This document shows, piece after piece, positions 1 through 9,598 of a stretch of DNA of 64,000 nucleotides (positions are counted from its first letter, which is position 1; each line of letters opens with the position of its first letter). The stretch lies in NCBI GenBank assembly GCA_034769895.1, contig CM068373.1, forward strand, positions 437,205,080 through 437,269,079, given 5' to 3'. The position numbers and the translations under genes are program-made. The DNA is from Magicicada septendecula. Taxonomy: Eukaryota; Arthropoda; Insecta; Hemiptera; Cicadidae. The notes beneath the pieces were generated by a model that saw nothing but the letters and a program-made list of their open reading frames with translations, searched no databases and was not told the origin of the DNA.

Positions 1-1411
1 TACTCCGCGATATAGACGTACACCTGTACATCGAAAGAGGTATCCGTGGCGGCTTAGCAGCAATTTCTAATCGGTACGCCAAGGCCAACAACCCGTACAT
101 TCCCGATTATGACGCAAGCAAGCCGCATAACTATTTACTTTACCTCGATTGTACCAACCTGTACGGAACGGCTATGACACAGCCTTTACCACTGTCCGGT
201 TTTCGATGGTTGGAACGTACAGAGATCGATACGTTGAACGTGCACGCGTTACGTGACGATGATGACACCGGTTATATCCTGGAAGTCGATCTGGGATATC
301 CACATTTCCTACACGACTTACACAGTGACTACCCTTTAGCACCCGAAAAGTGTACTATTACGGACAGTATGCTTTCACCGTACTGCTATCGCATCAAGCT
401 GTTAAAAGACTTTGTGTGTAGTAACGGTAAGGTAGAGAAACTGATAACGTCCCTCGAGGACAAGACAAAATACATTGTTCATTACAGAACATTGAAACTC
501 TACCTCGAACTAGGAATGGAGTTGAAAGCGATTCACCGTGTGTTAGCATTCACACAGTGCGTATGGTTGAAACCTTTCATCGATTTTAATACGGAGCGAC
601 GAAAGGAAGCCAGAAACACCTTTGAAAAAGACTTTTTTAAGTTAATGAATAACGCGCCGTACGGAAAATCGTTGGAAAACGTACGGAAGCGAATCGATTT
701 CAAGTTAGTTCCAAACGAGAAGAAACTTCACAAACTAACCGCTAACCCCAGGCTACAACATTTTTTCATCTATAACGAGGACTTGGTAGGTCTCACGATG
801 AAAAAAACGTCCATTACACTGAACCGACCTTTGTACGTTGGGTTCAGTATTGGATATTAGTAAGCTGATCATGTATCGGTTCCATTACGGATTCACGATG
901 AATACGTACGGGTCACGTGCACGTCTATGTATGACGGACACTGACTCTCTGTTGTACGACATTCGCACCGACGATGTGTACAAAGACATGGAGGAGCATC
1001 TCGTACTCTTTGACACGTCGGAGTACCCTAAGACACATCCGTGCTATAGTGAAACAAACATGAAAAAGTTGGGTACGTTTAAAAACGAAACAAATGGAAT
1101 ACCGATACTTGAATTTGACGGGTTGCGCGCAAAATGTTATTCATTCGTTACGGCAAACGATAAAGAGAAAAAGGTAGCGAAAGGTGTGCCACGTTCCGCG
1201 ATAGCTACACAGTTGAAACATCAACTTTATAAGCAATGTGTAAAGACCACTTCTCAAACTTATACTACGGCGCACACTATCCAAAGCGAAAAACATTATC
1301 ATATACACAAGAAAGCTTACAAAATTATCGCTGTCACCGTACGATGACAAACGATATGTCTTGGATGACGGTGAAACAACACTGGCGTACGGTTATTATA
1401 AACTCTGTTAA
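1..1411 (+). pseudogene. polB: Polinton/adintovirus protein-primed DNA polymerase B, C-terminal part, frameshifted
   Basis: Family B, protein-primed polymerase that would replicate the Polinton genome. The frame is open from the left window edge, so the exonuclease half lies outside. Visible in order: motif A (LDCTNLYG, near 150-173), motif B (NAPYGKSLENVRKR, near 649-690) and motif C (MTDTDSLLY, near 931-957). The reading frame shifts near 845-850, just after VGF and before the ISKLIMY segment, and again between about 1220 and 1320. The conserved tail (SPYDDKRYVLDDG) is read in a third frame and ends at TAA 1409-1411. It aligns by eye along its length with the intact polymerase at 21408-24953, with many substitutions, so it is a different copy of the same family. 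Seen: motifs and breaks. Inferred: non-functional. Confidence 0.93.
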
Positions 1412-1599
1412 CCCAGACGCGAGATAATTCAGCAAGCAAGAAAATCCGTTATAAATTATGCGTTCGATATACGTTGATATAAGACTCGCTTGCAGGAGCA
1501 ACACACTGTCAGTAGCGACGATGTAGTCGGTGAAGTTCAGTGAAAACATAACGGTATATCTCGTACCAAAATTTTGCGATTCTCGATTCGGGTGGCGAT
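1412..1599 (+). other. Spacer between polymerase and integrase
   Basis: About 190 bp with no recognisable conserved frame. The N-terminal zinc-binding region usual for a Polinton integrase should lie here, but I could not find its Cys/His pattern, so it is either decayed or deleted. Confidence 0.4.
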
Positions 1600-2516
1600 A
1601 TGGAAAACGTACGCAAAACTATTACAAAGGAATTGCACAGACCGGTGAGAAGGAACTTTCCCAGACGTGCGGTGGAGGTCAAGGGGTTACACGATCTGTA
1701 CCAAGCGGATTTGGTGGAAATGATACCGCATGCCAAGTTGAACAAGGGGTATAAATATCTAATGACAGTAATAAACGCATTTAGCAAGTATGCATAAAAA
1801 CTAAATCGGGTGTTGAAGTAGCACAGGCTCTCGAACTAATAATTGTAAAAAATAAAATGAAATACCTGCAAACGGATAATGGGAAAGAGTACTTTAACAC
1901 TACCGTACAAGCTTTACTAAAGAGATTCAACGTCAAACACTATTCAACGTATAGCGAGAAGAAAGCGTCCATCGTAGAGCGATTTAATCGTACGTTGAAA
2001 ACGAACATGTACCGCGCGTTCAGCGAGCAAGACCATTATCGGTGGTTATCGCTTTTGCCTAAACTGGTGATGGAATACAACGGCAGAGTGCATAGAACTA
2101 TAGAGATGAAGCCGCGACAAGTCGACAAGAGCAACGTACAAATTGTGTTGGAACGAATAAGAAAAAATACCGTACCGCGGAAAGTGGGCAAGAAACATAA
2201 GTTTAAAATAAGCGACCGAGTGCGTATCAGTAAATATAAAATCACATTCGCTAAAGGTTATACACCAAACTGGACGAACGAGATATATACAGTGCACAGA
2301 GTTCAGCCAACCGTACCGGTTACGTACTTGTTGAAAGATCACACGGGTGACGTTGTGGAAAGTGGGTTTTATGAACAAGAATTGAGTAAAACCAGCGTTG
2401 GTGATGTGTATCTCGTTGAGAAAATATTACAACGTAAAGGTGATCGCGTGCGAATGCGCTGGCTCGGCTTTGACGGTAAACACGATTCGTGGATACATAA
2501 AGAAGATCTGATATAA
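1600..2516 (+). pseudogene. int: Polinton retroviral-type integrase (DDE) with chromodomain, broken once
   Basis: Would insert the linear Polinton genome into host DNA. The catalytic core carries the three acidic residues in context: first Asp in YQADLVEM (near 1705), second Asp in LQTDNGKEY (near 1870), and Glu in SIVERFNRTLK (near 1970). The C-terminus has a chromodomain-like segment (YLVEKILQRKGDRVRMRWLG, near 2408-2470), known in Polinton integrases as a chromatin-targeting module. The frame breaks at about 1795-1800: a stop after FSKYA and a shift before KTKSGVEV, with several residues missing. ATG 1600 is only the first in-frame Met; the true N-terminus is probably further upstream and lost. 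It lies between polymerase and packaging ATPase, a normal Polinton neighbourhood. Confidence 0.92.
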
Positions 2517-2557
2517 TAACATTACCACAGTATTTAACCGAACGTAAACGAGTTAAG

Positions 2558-3256
2558 ATGAAGATTGAACAACAATCGTTAAAGTTAAATGTTAAGAACG
2601 TAGACTCTACTAAGTACAACGGTGAAGTTGCATATAATAAACACAGTCCATTGTTTCCAAACACAGTTCGATGTATCGAGTGCGGCGGGTCATGTAGCGG
2701 CAAGTCAAACGTTGCCTTTAACATGTTATTCGATTCAAACGGACTGCGATTTCAGAACCTGTACGTGTTCTCCAAATCGTTATTTCAGCCAAAATATCGT
2801 ATGTTGGAAGACGTTTTTAATGCTCTCGCTGACGAAGGAATGACGTACTTCACATACAGTGAAAACGATGAAGTACCACCTCCGCACGAAATTGTACCTA
2901 ATTCAATCATGTTGTTCGATGATGTGGTATGTGAACGGCAGAATAACATACGAAAATATTTCGCTATGGGACGGCATAGCGGTGTGGACACTTTGTACTT
3001 TTGTCAGACGTACAGTCTGGTGCCAAAGCAACTGGTGCGTGATAATACCAATTTCTTAGTATTGTTCAGATAAGATGATCTCAATTTACACCACGTTTAC
3101 AACGATCACGTTAACACAGACATGAAATACGAAGAGTTCAAAGCGATGTGCGCCGAAGCGTGGAAGGATCGTTACGGATTCTTAGTCATCAACAAGGACT
3201 CACCGATAAACGCGGGTAGATACAGAGTGGGTTTCGATCGTTTTATACATAAATAG
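2558..3256 (+). pseudogene. Polinton FtsK/HerA-type genome-packaging ATPase, one in-frame stop
   Basis: Motor that would pump the genome into capsids (adenovirus IVa2/poxvirus A32-like role in Polintons). Walker A is GGSCSGKS (near 2684-2707) and Walker B is IMLFDDVV (near 2908-2930). The frame stops at TAA 3071-3073 after LFR, yet continues in the same frame with DDLNLHHVYNDHV to TAG 3254-3256. This gives about 232 codons, the usual length for the family. In the family this position is normally Gln or Lys, so a single CAA-to-TAA change explains the stop. Everything else looks intact. It begins 41 bp after the integrase stop. Confidence 0.92.
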
Positions 3257-3289
3257 AATAGTTTGTGCGAGAAAGTCATCAGTGTCAAG

Positions 3290-4192
3290 ATGGATGACAA
3301 GCAATTGCCACAAGAAATCGATGCAATTAGCGACAACATAAGGCAAAAGTATCGTGCGTTGAAACATGACCTCAGAGAGAGCGATGAAGCGTTAACGAGA
3401 ACGTACAAACCTCTTTTGGAACCGTTAACCCAGATTTCGGAAAAGTTGAATGTCTCCGGTGATAAAATTAAAAAAATAAATGTTGAAGATGAAGATACGA
3501 AGACAGCTGTCGAGATGACACCACCACCATCACAACCTCGATTCCTTAGAACGGAAGTGTTGGCACAAACTCCTGATGTCGAAACACCGAACGTGACTCT
3601 TGAAGAGTTTTTAGCAACACCTGAAGGTCGACACGAAGCACAAGAATAGGGTGAACAGTCTGTCGAAGGTCCGCTCGCGAGGAAATACTTACTACTCGCT
3701 TTATCTGATGATCGAGAAAAAAAGATGGATCAAACGTACGGTGTCCGTAACGTTGTAGACAAATGGATGGTGGGCAATTCGGTGTTGGAGATCAATCAAG
3801 ACGACAGCTTCTACATAGCTGGAAAACGATACAGGGGTACACCGGGTCTCTACGAACTTATGTTTATGAAAGAACCCAACAAGAGCGTCTACGATGAAAA
3901 CGATTTAGCAGCGTACAAATCTATACTGTCGGACACTAACGCACATAAACATTATTATGTACCCGGTGCTAAAATAAATACAAACAAAGGTGTAAAGTAC
4001 AGAGAGATAATCGCCCGGTTGTTCCCACCGCGCAGCGGACGTGGTATCGATTACGTACACTGGAACAATTCCAACGAACTGGTTGAACGGTTGAGACTGC
4101 TGGTAAGTTCAAAACGCGCCGGTCACACCGGACACGACAACGAAATCATCTCCGTTGTGGAGGAATTACGTGAAGCCAACATTATCGTATAA
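3290..4192 (+). pseudogene. Polinton protein with coiled-coil N-terminus and DUF8207-like C-terminus, one in-frame stop
   Basis: Starts at ATG 3290 (MDDKQLPQEIDAISDNI), with a charged, heptad-rich N-terminal half, then a Pro/Thr-rich linker. TAG 3647-3649 interrupts it, but the same frame continues (GPLARKYLLLALS, then TYGVR and GTPGLYELMF) to TAA at 4190-4192, about 300 codons. The TYGVR...GTPGLYEL...TNAH block is a signature I associate with the DUF8207 proteins found next to Polinton ATPases in arthropods; the Pfam number is from memory. Function unknown; probably virion or assembly related from its place between ATPase and capsid genes. CAG-to-TAG would explain the stop. Confidence 0.78.
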
Positions 4193-4240
4193 ATTTTATG
4201 AACGTCGGTGTAACAACTCATTGACGTCAACACTGTCAAC

Positions 4241-4501
4241 ATGTGCGGATTAGATTTGACACCTGACTTTGAAGTTGAAAACGAGAGACTGAAAACCTTT
4301 ATATCATGGCCTGTGCATTTCATCAGTCCAACCGCTATGGTTACCGCAGGCTTTCATTACACAAATGAAATTGACAGGGTTCGATGTTCATTTTGCGGTA
4401 TAGAAATCTTTCGTTGGAAAGAGAGTGACGATCCGATTGTGTTACACACGCGATGGTTATCACAATGTCGTTACTTAAAACGGTTAGCACATCATTTGTA
4501 G
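4241..4501 (+). CDS. Single-BIR inhibitor-of-apoptosis-like protein in the Polinton
   Basis: An 86-residue frame that is almost entirely one BIR domain: ERLKTFISWP at residues 15-24, AGFHYT near 38, then the zinc ligands C-x2-C (RCSFCG, near 49-54), W, DDP, H and C in the spacing usual for BIR repeats. There is no RING domain. Such proteins in baculoviruses and other insect DNA viruses block host caspases or bind IAP antagonists; that role here is inference. The frame is intact, unlike most neighbours, and its end overlaps any start of the next gene upstream of 4501. It sits 48 bp after the DUF8207-like gene, inside the morphogenesis cluster and on the same strand, so it belongs to the element rather than to a nested insertion. 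Confidence 0.85.
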   Translation: MCGLDLTPDFEVENERLKTFISWPVHFISPTAMVTAGFHYTNEIDRVRCSFCGIEIFRWKESDDPIVLHTRWLSQCRYLKRLAHHL

Positions 4502-4515
4502 CGTGCAGTCGTACA

Positions 4516-5382
4516 ATGGTTGTGGACACGTTCGGGAGACATCAAAGCACCGTGAGCGTGCGACGAGAAACAAAAAGACAATTACGCGATACTGTAGGAT
4601 TTAAGATTATGAATGATGGGCGTATAGATGTTGAAAACAAAAAGATCCGCAATCTGAACGAACCGGATGCAGCAGAGGATGCTGTATCCCTGACTTATAT
4701 GCAAACACATTGTCTGCTACGCGATGATGAACGTAAAAGCGTGGACGTTAAAGGGTGTAGATTGAAAAATGTTGATACTCCTGTAGACGTTAAAGACGTA
4801 GTCAACAAATATTACGTTGATGACAACTGTATACAACACTCGAGTCAAGAGAGAGGTGAGGTCATCGATGCACGAGATCGATGGGTAATCAACGTTCGAA
4901 GTCCGGAACAAGCGACCGATGTGGTCAACAAAAACTACGTAGACTCGAACGTCATTAAAAATGTATCGAACAGCTATTTGTTTGGGCAGAGCTGGTTGTC
5001 GGGAGTGAGTTCACCGATTTTTGCAGATGACGCGGTTAACGTAAAATACATGTTGCAGAACACCGTTAGCTTGGGCGAAGATGGTGTTTTCAAAGCAGCA
5101 GAAAAGAGAATAACAGACGTAGCGGATGGTTTTGCAGAGAGCGATGCTGTTAACTTACAACAATTAAATGACGTGAGACGATACGTAAAGAGCGAGATGT
5201 ATAAAGTCGTTAAAACATTTCAGTATCAACTGGATTACTACTTATTGAAATTGTCTAAGCCACGTAGTTCAGAAGACGAGTGGACACTCGACACGAAGGA
5301 AATAAAAAGGTTAATAGATGAATACGATAAAAACACAGAAGAGAAAGACTGGAGATCGGTTTACGATGTACAACAACGTTAA
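4516..5382 (+). CDS. Fibre/stalk-like protein with five DAVN repeats
   Basis: Open frame; I chose ATG 4516 because upstream in-frame ATGs (4453, 4465) lie inside the BIR gene. The centre holds at least five copies of a unit of about 45-60 residues with a pattern of hydrophobic-x-N/D-V-x-x-P, then D-A/V-V-N-x-x-Y-V/M: endings DAVSLTYM, DVVNKYYV, DVVNKNYV, DAVNVKYM and DAVNLQQL. This resembles the trimeric beta-stalk repeats of phage tail fibres and YadA-type stalks. The C-terminal 80 residues are helical-looking and charged. Inference: a homotrimeric surface spike or fibre for attachment. Its end overlaps the start of the PLA2 gene. No lesion seen. Confidence 0.7.
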   Translation: MVVDTFGRHQSTVSVRRETKRQLRDTVGFKIMNDGRIDVENKKIRNLNEPDAAEDAVSLTYMQTHCLLRDDERKSVDVKGCRLKNVDTPVDVKDVVNKYYVDDNCIQHSSQERGEVIDARDRWVINVRSPEQATDVVNKNYVDSNVIKNVSNSYLFGQSWLSGVSSPIFADDAVNVKYMLQNTVSLGEDGVFKAAEKRITDVADGFAESDAVNLQQLNDVRRYVKSEMYKVVKTFQYQLDYYLLKLSKPRSSEDEWTLDTKEIKRLIDEYDKNTEEKDWRSVYDVQQR

Positions 5383-5911
5383 GAGGAAAAAGGGGTGGGG
5401 CGTCGGAAACGTGCTTAAAAACGTTGCACCGTCCGTTGTTTCGTCAGTTATCAATCGAGCGGTGGACGCACTACTTGTCGAATTACATCTGCCGGGTTAC
5501 AGATTCTGTGGACCGGGCACGAAACTCGAAGAAAGGTTAGCGCGTGTTGATCATGGAATCAATCAACTAGACGAAGCCTGTCGCGAACACGACATCGCTT
5601 ACGCTCAATACAAAGACAACGAAAGTAGACGTATTGCAAATCGTAAATTCGCGGAAAAAGCGTGGGGACGGGTAAAGGCTTTGGATTCGGGTATCAGCGA
5701 ACGAGCTTATGCGACAGCAGTTGCAGCGACCATGAAAGCAAAATCAGCAATAGGAAGCGGTCGACGTCGTAAAAATAAAAAGAATGTGAGTAGTCGTGGT
5801 CGTGGTGCTGGTGGTGGTATGAAGAAGAGGAGGAAGAGAACTGTCCGAACCGCTAGGAAAAAGAAGAGAACTGCGTCCGGATTGTATCTACGTCCGTACC
5901 GAAAAAACTAA
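5366..5911 (+). CDS. Polinton phospholipase A2 (minor virion) protein
   Basis: About 181 residues from ATG 5366; an in-frame ATG at 5318 is also possible and would overlap the fibre gene. It has the calcium-loop motif CGPG (near 5510-5522) and the catalytic HD motif in HDIAY (near 5589-5603). This is the short secreted-PLA2 fold shared with parvovirus VP1 and known from Polintons and adintoviruses, where it is thought to help membrane penetration. The last 50 residues are very basic (RRRK, KKRRKR, ARKKKR) and end in GLYLRPY, compatible with DNA binding or nuclear targeting. Catalytic residues are present and the frame is open. It directly precedes the protease. Confidence 0.85.
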   Translation: MYNNVKRKKGWGVGNVLKNVAPSVVSSVINRAVDALLVELHLPGYRFCGPGTKLEERLARVDHGINQLDEACREHDIAYAQYKDNESRRIANRKFAEKAWGRVKALDSGISERAYATAVAATMKAKSAIGSGRRRKNKKNVSSRGRGAGGGMKKRRKRTVRTARKKKRTASGLYLRPYRKN

Positions 5912-5913
5912 TT

Positions 5914-6270
5914 CACATACCGCTCCGCCCATTGTCCGAAGATGAATTACGTGTATACGCAAAAAAGCTAAACGTACCGTATTTTAGAGGTGTTTACATG
6001 CGTAACGCATTACCGGATACAGCGCCGTGAAAGAACGAAAGCGTCATCGTGAATTTGGACGACGAGAGCGGACCGGGAACCCACTACAAGAAGCGTGGAA
6101 ATCGAGTACACTATTTTGACGGGTTCGGTAATTTACATCCACCTCTCGAGCTGATGCAATATTTTGGTGATACAGCCGACGTTCGTTACAACTATGAACG
6201 GAAGCAGCCTCCTAACACGGTCATCTGCGGTCATTTATGTTTAGACTTTTTATCGTCTTCTGATCAGTAA
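5914..6270 (+). pseudogene. Adenain-like cysteine protease, one in-frame stop
   Basis: Maturation protease of the adenovirus/Polinton type. Seen in one frame: FRGVYMRNALP (near 5977-6012), then TGA 6028-6030, then ESVIVNLDD, the catalytic-His block GPGTHYKK (near 6073-6093), the YFDGFGNLHPP block (near 6112-6146), and the catalytic-Cys block CGHLCLDFL (near 6226-6252). There is no good in-frame ATG before the stop except one at 5998. It immediately follows the PLA2 stop. CGA-to-TGA would explain the nonsense codon. The family call is firm because three spaced catalytic blocks match. Confidence 0.85.
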
Positions 6271-6981
6271 ACTTCAGCATATCGTCGCTAACGGTCACCG
6301 TGACGGGTACCGACGCTGCGAATTTCGTGTGTAACGTTTTCCCACCTCTCGATTTATACGGTGAATGGTACGTTGGACTATTGGATTTTACATCGTATAA
6401 TTCAATACCAAACGTTACTGAAGGAAAAAATAATGCATTTCCAGTAAAAATTTCCAAGTTGCCTACCGGCACCTACGAAATCAGTGATATCGAAACGTAT
6501 CTGCAGAAACAGTTAGGCGAGAGAACAATCAGTTTAAGTCCAAACAACAACACATTAAAGTGTGAAATTTATTGTAAGCATGTCATCGACTTTTCGCATA
6601 CACCGAATACCATTGCAAGTATGTTAGGATTCAAGGAGAATCAGCAGCTGGAAGCGTATATACCACACGAGTCGAACGTACCCGTCGACATAATCAAAGC
6701 TAACACCGTTCACGTACGGAGTAATATCGTACAGGGTGCGTACAAGGACGGCCAGGACCAGCACACGTTGCATTCGTTTTATCCGACCGTGGCACCAGGT
6801 TTCAAAATAGTTGAAACACCGACAAACTTTATACTTACCGGTAATCGTACAACGCGTTGACAACATAATTTTGTCTCTCGTTGATCAGGACGGGGATTTA
6901 GTCGATTTTCGCGGTGAAGTTATCACGATACGACTGCATCTGAAAATATGGGATTGTATTTCGGACAAACGTCACCTGTAA
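6264..6981 (+). pseudogene. Penton/minor capsid protein, one frameshift
   Basis: Single-jelly-roll vertex protein of Polintons. The frame has no ATG at its head; homologous-looking sequence runs from about 6264. Conserved-looking segments: LDLYGEWYVGLLDF (near 6348-6390), SMLGF (near 6618), the PVDIIKANTVHVRSNI block (near 6681-6728), and HTLHSFYPTVAPGFKI (near 6762-6809). Near 6845-6855 the frame shifts, and the family's C-terminal block DGDLVDFRGEVITIRLHLK is read in the next frame to TAA 6979-6981. It sits between protease and major capsid protein, as expected. Confidence 0.82.
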
Positions 6982-7095
6982 AAAGGGAGTGTGTACGAAA
7001 GAAACATGGTAGTCGGTGTTCAACGTTGAAGCGATTGACATCAAGGAACAAGCGTTTCTTACTTTCACTTGGATTCAAATTATACGATTAAAATA

Positions 7096-8327
7096 ATGTC
7101 GGGTGAAATTTTAGCTGTCGAACGAGGAGCGGCTTTCGATAACAGAATCGTTGAGTTCGAATATCGTACGCACGCACCGTATGCTTCCACCCGATACGGT
7201 AACAACAGGATGTTGACCCATCCAACAACAGGATGTTTTCACTTTACCGGCGGAGAGTTTTCTGTACATCGAAGGAGCATTGACCAAGGTTAACGCTACC
7301 GACACAACGTTGAACGTGAAATTAATCAACAATGCAATGGCTTTCTTGTTTGAGGAGATCCGTTACGAAGTGTGCGGTCTGGAAGTGGATCGTACGAAAA
7401 ACGTTGGAATTACGAGCACTGTGAAATTGTTACTATCGAGCGATGAGCATGAAAGTAAGCATCTAATCAATGCAGGATGGGTGACGACAACCGACGAGTC
7501 GTTGACAGTACACGAGAGTAACGGTGATTTTACGTTTTGTCTTCCGTTGAAAATGCTACTCGGTTTCAACGAAGACTATACACGCATCATGCTGAACGTT
7601 AAGCAAGAATTGATTCTGTTGCGTACCTCTACCGATCAGAACGCAATGGTGCTAAAAGAATCGGGTGCAACTGCAAACGGTAATCTCGTAATAAACAAAG
7701 TACATTGGAAGATGCCCTATGTGCGCGTGTCAAACAAGTACCGAATACCGCTATTGGAGCACATCGAGGAGGATCATGAACTAGTAATGCCGTTCCGCAG
7801 TTGGGAATTGCACGAGTATCCCGTTCTACCGACGACAAATCGACATTCGTGGACCTTGAAGACATCGTCACAGTTGGAAAAACCTCGGTATGTAATATTA
7901 ATATTTCAGACGGATAGGAAGAACAATATAGCGAAAAACGCGTCGGAATTTGATCACTGCAATTTAACGAATGTCAAGCTTTTTCTGAACGATAAATACT
8001 ATCCGTACGATAACCTGAACCAGGATGTTGATAAAAAAACGTTACGCACTGTTCTACGACATGTATACACGTTTCCAAACATCATACTACGACCGTCGCA
8101 ACAGTACGCCTCTTTTGACACCTAATGAATTTATAACGAAAGCACCGTTGTTTGTCATCGATTGTTCCAGACAAGAAAAACCAATCAAGTCGTCTGCCGT
8201 TGATGTGCGTTTAGAATTTGAATCAAGTAAAAATTTCCCAGATAAAACCACCGCTTACGCTTTCATTATACACGATAGGATAGTACAGTACACAGCGTTG
8301 TCGAATACTGTTCATCGTTTGTCATAA
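7096..8327 (+). pseudogene. Major capsid protein (double jelly-roll), two frameshifts
   Basis: Main shell protein of the Polinton virion. N-terminal part from ATG 7096; the frame shifts near 7258 just before FLYIEGALTKVN, which opens the long central frame to about 8030. A second shift lies in the run of seven A at 8033-8039: past it the conserved YDMYTRFQTSYY...TPNEF, then APLFVIDCSRQ and TAYAFIIHDRIVQY read in the next frame to the stop at 8325-8327. The C-terminal VIDCSRQ...HDRI pattern is characteristic of Polinton capsid proteins. Total about 410 codons. Each lesion is one base, so the copy is not ancient, or the A-run break could be an assembly error. Confidence 0.85.
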
Positions 8328-8374
8328 AAAAACTTGTTCTCCCCTCTACCAGTTTATAAAGATAGGTATTAGCG

Positions 8375-9052
8375 ATGTCTACCTTACAACAACCTCAGTC
8401 CATTTCAACGATGGAAGGTGACTGTGACAGCAGCAGCAGCAGCCATTGTGAGTATAACGTTTACTTGTCTCTTGCTTATCCGATCAACTCGTACTCTAAG
8501 TTCGTTACCGTCGGACTGTATAAAGAACTCAACTATGAACCGGGTGTTTTGTTTACAAACGGGAAAAAGAAACGTATATTACTTGATTTTTCTGAGTGGA
8601 ATTACTTGATGATCTTTCGTGAACAGTTACTATCCAGTATGTTATTGTACGAAGAAGGTGAAAACCGTGAAAATAAAAAGAGTGTGATGATCAGTCATCA
8701 CTTTGGGAAAACGTTTGTTCGGATTAACGGTAGTAAGAACGAAACATTTGTTTTCACAGAACCCGAGTGGATGCGTTTTGGTTATTTATTAACCGTACTA
8801 AAGAAATATCTTATTCGCTTGTTTTATGATCAAGATCACTTCAAATCGTACATTAATCAAGTAGTAGCCAAGGGGTGTTATGTAACACCATCCTTCTTTT
8901 TCCCCTCGTTTTTTCGATTGGAAAGCAGTCGTCACGACCAACAGCTAACATTTGATCGTCTTTACGATGAACTGGTGTTGGAAGGAAAAGTAGAGGGGGA
9001 ATTTCAAAAAATTAACGTACTCGATGCGGACATGTGTCACTCGGAAAAATGA
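8375..9052 (+). CDS. Polinton accessory protein, unknown function
   Basis: Intact 225-codon frame from ATG 8375; ATG 8411, after which comes a Ser-rich start (MEGDCDSSSSS), is an alternative. Residues about 30-85 have alternating beta-strand character with a KKKRILLDFSEW segment, which loosely recalls PC4-type single-strand DNA-binding proteins; that is a weak guess. The rest is mixed alpha/beta and rich in aromatic residues, with no motif I can name. Its stop overlaps the next start as ATGA (9049-9052), suggesting tight co-expression. Position after the capsid gene suggests an element-encoded accessory gene. Confidence 0.6.
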   Translation: MSTLQQPQSISTMEGDCDSSSSSHCEYNVYLSLAYPINSYSKFVTVGLYKELNYEPGVLFTNGKKKRILLDFSEWNYLMIFREQLLSSMLLYEEGENRENKKSVMISHHFGKTFVRINGSKNETFVFTEPEWMRFGYLLTVLKKYLIRLFYDQDHFKSYINQVVAKGCYVTPSFFFPSFFRLESSRHDQQLTFDRLYDELVLEGKVEGEFQKINVLDADMCHSEK

Positions 9053-9554
9053 ACTTGAATAGGACGGTTATTGCCGAGTTTGAAGCGTTTCGCGGTGACA
9101 AAAATGAATATGTAATCAAAGAGTTCGTTACAGTTGACATAACAACCGGACTTTTGTTATCGTGTTGTTCGCTCCACCATACGAAAGTGCACGACTGCAC
9201 CAGAAATTCCGAAAAATCAATGACTGGTTGGAAACACATTATCACAGGATACGATGGCACGATGGTAATGTACCGTACAAGAATATGGTACGCATCGTTG
9301 CAGACATTTTTTCAGATTATCCTGTTGTCTATACAAAAGGGTTTGAGAAGGCAAATTTCTTACGACAGTTGTATCACCATGGTGAGGTGATTGACTTAAA
9401 CGATATTCAAGCACCTGTAGTTCCTAGATCCTTTGTACCCATCATACAATGTCCTGTTCCTCATCATCAACCCGTTACCACTCCCCCTTTACACTGTGCA
9501 TTGCGCAAAGCTTTGTTTTATGCAGAATGGTTGCGGCAACGATGTAAAATATAG
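9049..9554 (+). pseudogene. Polinton terminal gene, possibly DEDDh-exonuclease-like, one frameshift
   Basis: Starts at ATG 9049 overlapping the previous stop. The first about 37 residues (VIAEFEAFRGDKNEYVIKEF) are in one frame; near 9155-9162 the frame shifts by one base and continues with APPYESARLHQKFRKINDWL to TAG 9552-9554. The layout of an acidic strand near the N-terminus, a VVYTKGFEKANFLRQL segment and a C-terminal HCAL...WL segment is reminiscent of RNase-H-fold DEDDh exonucleases, but the catalytic Asp pattern is not complete. I hold this only as a hypothesis. Last gene before the terminal repeats. Confidence 0.5.
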
Positions 9555-9598
9555 TCGGTTGTGAAAATGTTTTCATCATGGTGTTGGTGTGAATGCTA

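Noticed and set aside
3071-3073. Programmed stop-codon readthrough in the ATPase
   Set aside because: Other genes of the same element have unrelated frameshifts, so decay is simpler than recoding.
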